This document shows positions 61,271-64,000 of a stretch of DNA of 64,000 nucleotides, one piece after another (the stretch's first letter is position 1; every line of letters starts with the position of its first letter). The notes under the pieces were generated by a model. That model made no database searches. It was not told the origin of the DNA and saw only the letters and a program-made list of their open reading frames with translations. The DNA lies in contig OZ010789.1 of NCBI GenBank assembly GCA_963932465.1, forward strand, positions 591,615,581 through 591,679,580. The letters are read 5' to 3'. Source of the DNA: Maratus speciosus (Eukaryota > Arthropoda > Arachnida > Araneae > Salticidae). Made by a program: the position numbers and the translations under genes.

Positions 61271-61640
61271 TTACGAAATTTCTCGAATTTGATTCATTTC
61301 TGTTTTTTTATTTTTAACCGATAAGAAAATATCGCATTCTCTGCCAAGTTGCTGTGGTTTAAAATATGATTTTGCTTGTTTAATTGAAATATGATTCATT
61401 AATTCGCGATCTAACGAATTGAAAATTCTGTCTGAAACAATCAGATCGCATAATGATTTAAAATAATTTACTTCACGCAGACTACAGTAATATAGAAAAA
61501 TTGATTTCAACCTAGATGCAAATTGAACGTAATTTTCTGACGGTAATTTTTGCGTTTCCCGGAAATTATTTAAACACTCTTGCGCTGTAGGTTGAAATTC
61601 CTTTAACCCCCTCACTGACAAGCCCGTGTTAATACGTTCA
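61271..61640 (-). pseudogene. BEL/Pao gag, second part
   Basis: About 116-120 residues: FQPTAQECLNNFRETQKLPS, ENYVQFASRLKSIFLYYC and VSDRIFNSLDRELMNHISIK. It corresponds to the capsid-like half of BEL/Pao gag (the YVQF-L-L and LP/D-R-L helices). The reading is in continuity with upstream gag in sequence order but separated by ~200 bp of non-coding AT-rich sequence (61641-61845). It probably reflects an insertion or rearrangement. The first Met is unlikely to be a real start. Confidence 0.8.
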
Positions 61641-61840
61641 CTAAGCTCCAGGTTTCACTACAATACAAGCGATATTTAAAGTAATATAATTCTATTGATT
61701 TAATGTATTTTTAATACATTGAACAATGATGAATACTTGCAAGTATTGCATTCATATTCGTTATTAAGTTTTTTTTATAAAATGTTCAAAGAATAATTTT
61801 TTTTTTTTAGCATTTAAAACAAAATGCAGAGAAAACAACA

Positions 61841-62527
61841 TTACAATTTTGCCCTTTTCCAAGACAGTCGGAGGGTTAAGACTACTGTTTTCAATTTATC
61901 ATAACTAATCAACTCCTCCTCTGACAAATAAATCATTAAATTACTCGCTTTTTTCCCGAGAATGTTTAGAAGAATTTCTGACTTAAATTCTTCGGGTACA
62001 TTTTTAGTTTTGAACGCTTTTTCAAGTGATTGAAAGAAAAGGTTAAATGACTCAGCTCTCGTCGGTACACAGATAGTTAATGTTTTAACACTTTTAATAA
62101 AACTTTCTAGGTTATTGCTCACTATTTCCGTTTCCGATTTTTCTGTTAAGGACGGCAAATTTTCGCGGGAACCTCTACGCAATTTGGCAAATTCTAATTT
62201 TTTTTCTAACTGAGCTAATTTATTTTTTTCAAATTCAGAATTTTGGGAAGGTTCTTTGCGAATATTTGCTATTTCTAACTCTTTTTCTAATTGCGCTAAT
62301 TTAATTTTCTCTAATTCTAGTTTAGATTTCTCGGTTTCTTTTCGCGACTTATACTCCTCAACAATCGAATTGACTACGCCTTTCATTAATTGCTCATTTG
62401 AGTAGTGCTCAATTTTCTCTATAATATCTCTCAACTCTATAATTTTACTGCCTTCAGAAGCAGTTAAACTTAATTCCTCAACAACAAGCTTCAGCTCGTC
62501 TTTATTTAAATTATCAATAATAGACAT
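61841..62527 (-). pseudogene. BEL/Pao gag, N-terminal part
   Basis: 228 residues starting MSIIDNLNKDELKLVVEELS, a plausible authentic gag start 302 bp inside the 5' LTR edge. After an N-terminal helical domain come heptad-like coiled-coil blocks with two near-repeats (KLAQLEKELEIANIRKEP and KLAQLEKKLEFAKLRRGS). A capsid region follows with FNLFFQSLEKAFKTKNVPEE and ILLNILGKKASNLMIYL, the usual BEL/Pao gag pattern. It ends with a frame break at WKRAKL, where conserved sequence should lead into the YVQF part at 61560. This is the longest open piece in the window. Confidence 0.88.
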
Positions 62528-62809
62528 AATTTAACTAAATCAAAATTAGGAAAATTGCTCTTACCTCAGTCGCTGCGGCAATTACGAAGTAGATTTAGCT
62601 GTATAACTCCACGGGCACATTTATCAAAATAATATCTCAACACTGAATTCTTCTTAGCCACCAACTTCTCTTATTAGGCACAAATTATCACGACACTCTC
62701 ACAACAAAGGTGAACTAAACATCTTTAAGCACAAACAGATACTAAATCACCTACTGTTGGAATTTGTTCTTGCTATCGAAAACACACGAATTACTGTAAT
62801 TATACTCCT

Positions 62810-62828
62810 CCGTTGGGTCGACGGACCA
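62810..62828 (-). promoter_or_regulatory. Primer-binding site
   Basis: Directly inside the 5' LTR the minus strand reads TGGTCCGTCGACCCAACGG. TGG complements the CCA end of a tRNA primer. The tRNA species was not identified. Confidence 0.6.
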
Positions 62829-63035
62829 TGTTTAATAACTCACAATATAACACAAATTATTTAAAGGCGCTGATTACTTTATATAAGAATTTATTTAACA
62901 CAGAAGCAGCGCACCGCCGCTTTCTCCCACACTCACATCTCAACACTATACTCAAAGCTTAGTCCAGTTCACTTCAGATTATAGTCACTGTAATTTTAAT
63001 TATAGGTGGCGCGGCAGGTCTCGCTACATGGAACA
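62829..63035 (-). repeat. 5' LTR of the BEL/Pao element
   Basis: 207 bp, starting TGTTTAATAACTCACAA and ending CTCGCTACATGGAACA on the plus strand. About seven substitutions separate it from the 3' LTR. Confidence 0.92.
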
Positions 63036-63049
63036 GTAATATTTCAAAC

Positions 63050-63512
63050 ATAATAAAATCAGTCGTTGAGCCAGGGGCTCGTGTGGTTTCATGTCAGCGG
63101 ACTTGGTAAACTATATATCTTTGGAATCACCACAACATCAGCACCTCATTTATCCATGATACTTTCGAAACCAGGGTAGCTTATGGGCGCCATATTGAAA
63201 AATGTCCGCCGTCTTTGAATCAAGGATTCGAGTGGTTTCATGTCAGCGGACTTGGCAAACTATACATTTTTTAATTCACCACAACAACAACATGTCATTT
63301 ATCCATGATACATTCAAAACCAGGGTAGCTTATGGGCGCCATATTGGAAAATGGCCGCCGTCGTTGAGCCAGGGGCTCGTGTGGTTTCATGTCAGCGTAC
63401 TTGGTAAACCACACATTTTTGAATTCATCACAACATCAGAATGACATTTATCCCATGATACATTCAAAAACAGAGTAGCTAATGGACGCCATATTGGAAA
63501 ATGGCCGCCGAT
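63050..63512 (+). repeat. Three tandem ~149-bp units
   Basis: Units near 63062, 63211 and 63360 share GAGCCAGGGGCTCGTGTGGT, TTCATGTCAGCGGACTTGG, CATTTATCCATGATAC, AGGGTAGCTTATGGGCGCCA and AAAATGGCCGCCG. The ORF at 63202-63444 is a repeat translation. The AATGGCGGCC-type block resembles that in the 48-kb array. Confidence 0.88.
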
Positions 63513-63592
63513 AAACAGGGTGATTAAAAGATTTTCTTGGTTTTGCATGCTATTAAATTAATTGGACGATTGAAGAGACAATAAGTAAAGAA

Positions 63593-64000
63593 ATGCAGGG
63601 GTCAAAATTTACAGTCAAAGATCTGCCACAGTCGAGAGATACTTTTGATATCAGGACAGCATTTCTTCACATGATTCGTCAAAGAACCAAAATTAGTTCT
63701 ACATCCAGAAAGACGAACGTGATATCACATATTTACAGAACATGATTACCAATGAATGCATAAATCTAGGCACGGTAATAGAATCAACTGGAGCAATGAA
63801 AAATCTAGAAATTGTCGAAGACATGGTCAAAGCTCATGAGATGGGTGAAGAAGCTTACCAAACTTTCAAAAGAGAATATCTGTCTGAAGACTCAAAGCCA
63901 GACGGGTTTTCCAAACCTCTAAAAATAAAGAAGCTAAAGACATTTTCCGATTTTAAGGAGAAACAGGGTGTAAAATTTAATAAATCAGAGTTTGTTGCCT
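63593..64000 (+). pseudogene. Unrecognised broken ORF running off the window
   Basis: From the ATG at 63593 a frame reads FTVKDLPQSRDTFDIRTAFL and HMIRQRTKIS, with a stop at 63743-63745. From about 63697 a second frame, open to the last base, reads FYIQKDERDITYLQNMITNE, AHEMGEEAYQTFKREYLSED and IKKLKTFSDFKEKQGVKF. The two appear to be parts of one protein separated by a single-base indel near 63696. The composition (charged, helical, no stops for 100 codons) looks like true coding sequence in an AT-rich region. I do not recognise the family. Its position beside a multi-copy repeat suggests another mobile-element protein, but a decayed host gene is possible. Confidence 0.5.

Larger units (their letters stand above)
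59327..63035 (-). mobile_element. BEL/Pao LTR retrotransposon, internally deleted
   Basis: Two 207-bp LTRs bound 3.7 kb that encodes, on the minus strand, gag, zinc-knuckle, protease and the integrase tail, but no reverse transcriptase, RNase H or integrase core. The LTRs begin TG and end CA and differ at about 7 of 207 positions. Flanks GTAAG (59322-59326) and GTAAT (63036-63040) match at 4 of 5 positions, fitting the 4-6-bp duplication of the group. A full BEL/Pao element is typically 6-7 kb. This copy could only move by using enzymes from an intact relative. Confidence 0.9.

Overview
The window looks like intergenic eukaryotic DNA from an animal, most likely an arthropod and possibly an arachnid. 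The evidence is very high A+T, long microsatellites and homopolymers, tRNA-derived SINEs, several Tc1/mariner families, a Tigger/pogo element, hAT-like and piggyBac-like remnants, a Penelope-like remnant and a BEL/Pao LTR retrotransposon. Lineage is inferred from general appearance, not from any search. I found no convincing host gene, rRNA gene, intact tRNA gene or CRISPR array. Every recognisable protein-coding stretch belongs to, or resembles, a mobile-element protein, and all are broken.

Layout. 574-3613: foldback element whose inverted arms are tandem arrays of a ~136-bp unit. 5985-6620: degenerate minisatellite. 7318-7484: small mariner-type MITE. 8723-11980: a TTAA-ended MITE split by a 2.5-kb insert carrying Tc1 and Penelope-like remnants; an uninterrupted copy lies at 13054-13813. 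13.9-15.4 kb: tandem units headed by microsatellites. 17.0-17.5 kb: possible piggyBac remnant. 17746-19284: Tc1-like element with IR/DR ends. 19.4-20.5 kb: a diverged duplication and two hairpins. 20971-23010: a dispersed repeat interrupted by a 1.88-kb satellite-bearing insert. 23141-24094: mariner with inverted duplicated 3' ends, itself carrying a SINE.

26251-35144 is the most unusual segment: 8.9 kb bounded by inverted termini (CCCAGCTAAAAATGAACTG) that are directly abutted by a 16-bp direct repeat (14/16). It holds a ~150-bp array, several inverted-repeat elements, a 30-33-bp minisatellite, a 12-copy 117-bp satellite and a terminal hairpin.

35254-39304: Tc1-like element whose transposase is split by a 2.3-kb insert. 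41111-41620: long hairpin element. 41631-45820: Tigger element whose transposase is split by a hAT-like element (42205-44122) filled with the minisatellite. 48.2-50.0 kb: ~330-bp tandem array. 53058-53718 and 54467-56558: two TIR elements, the second enclosing a large palindrome. 59327-63035: BEL/Pao element on the minus strand with intact 207-bp LTRs but no RT, RNase H or integrase core. 63.05-64 kb: 149-bp triplicate and an unrecognised broken ORF running off the end.

The window reads as a layered record of transposition. Nesting gives relative ages: Tigger before hAT, mariner before SINE, TTAA MITE before the Tc1/Penelope insert. Minisatellite arrays repeatedly sit inside TIR-bounded elements, which suggests that satellites have been dispersed by transposition.
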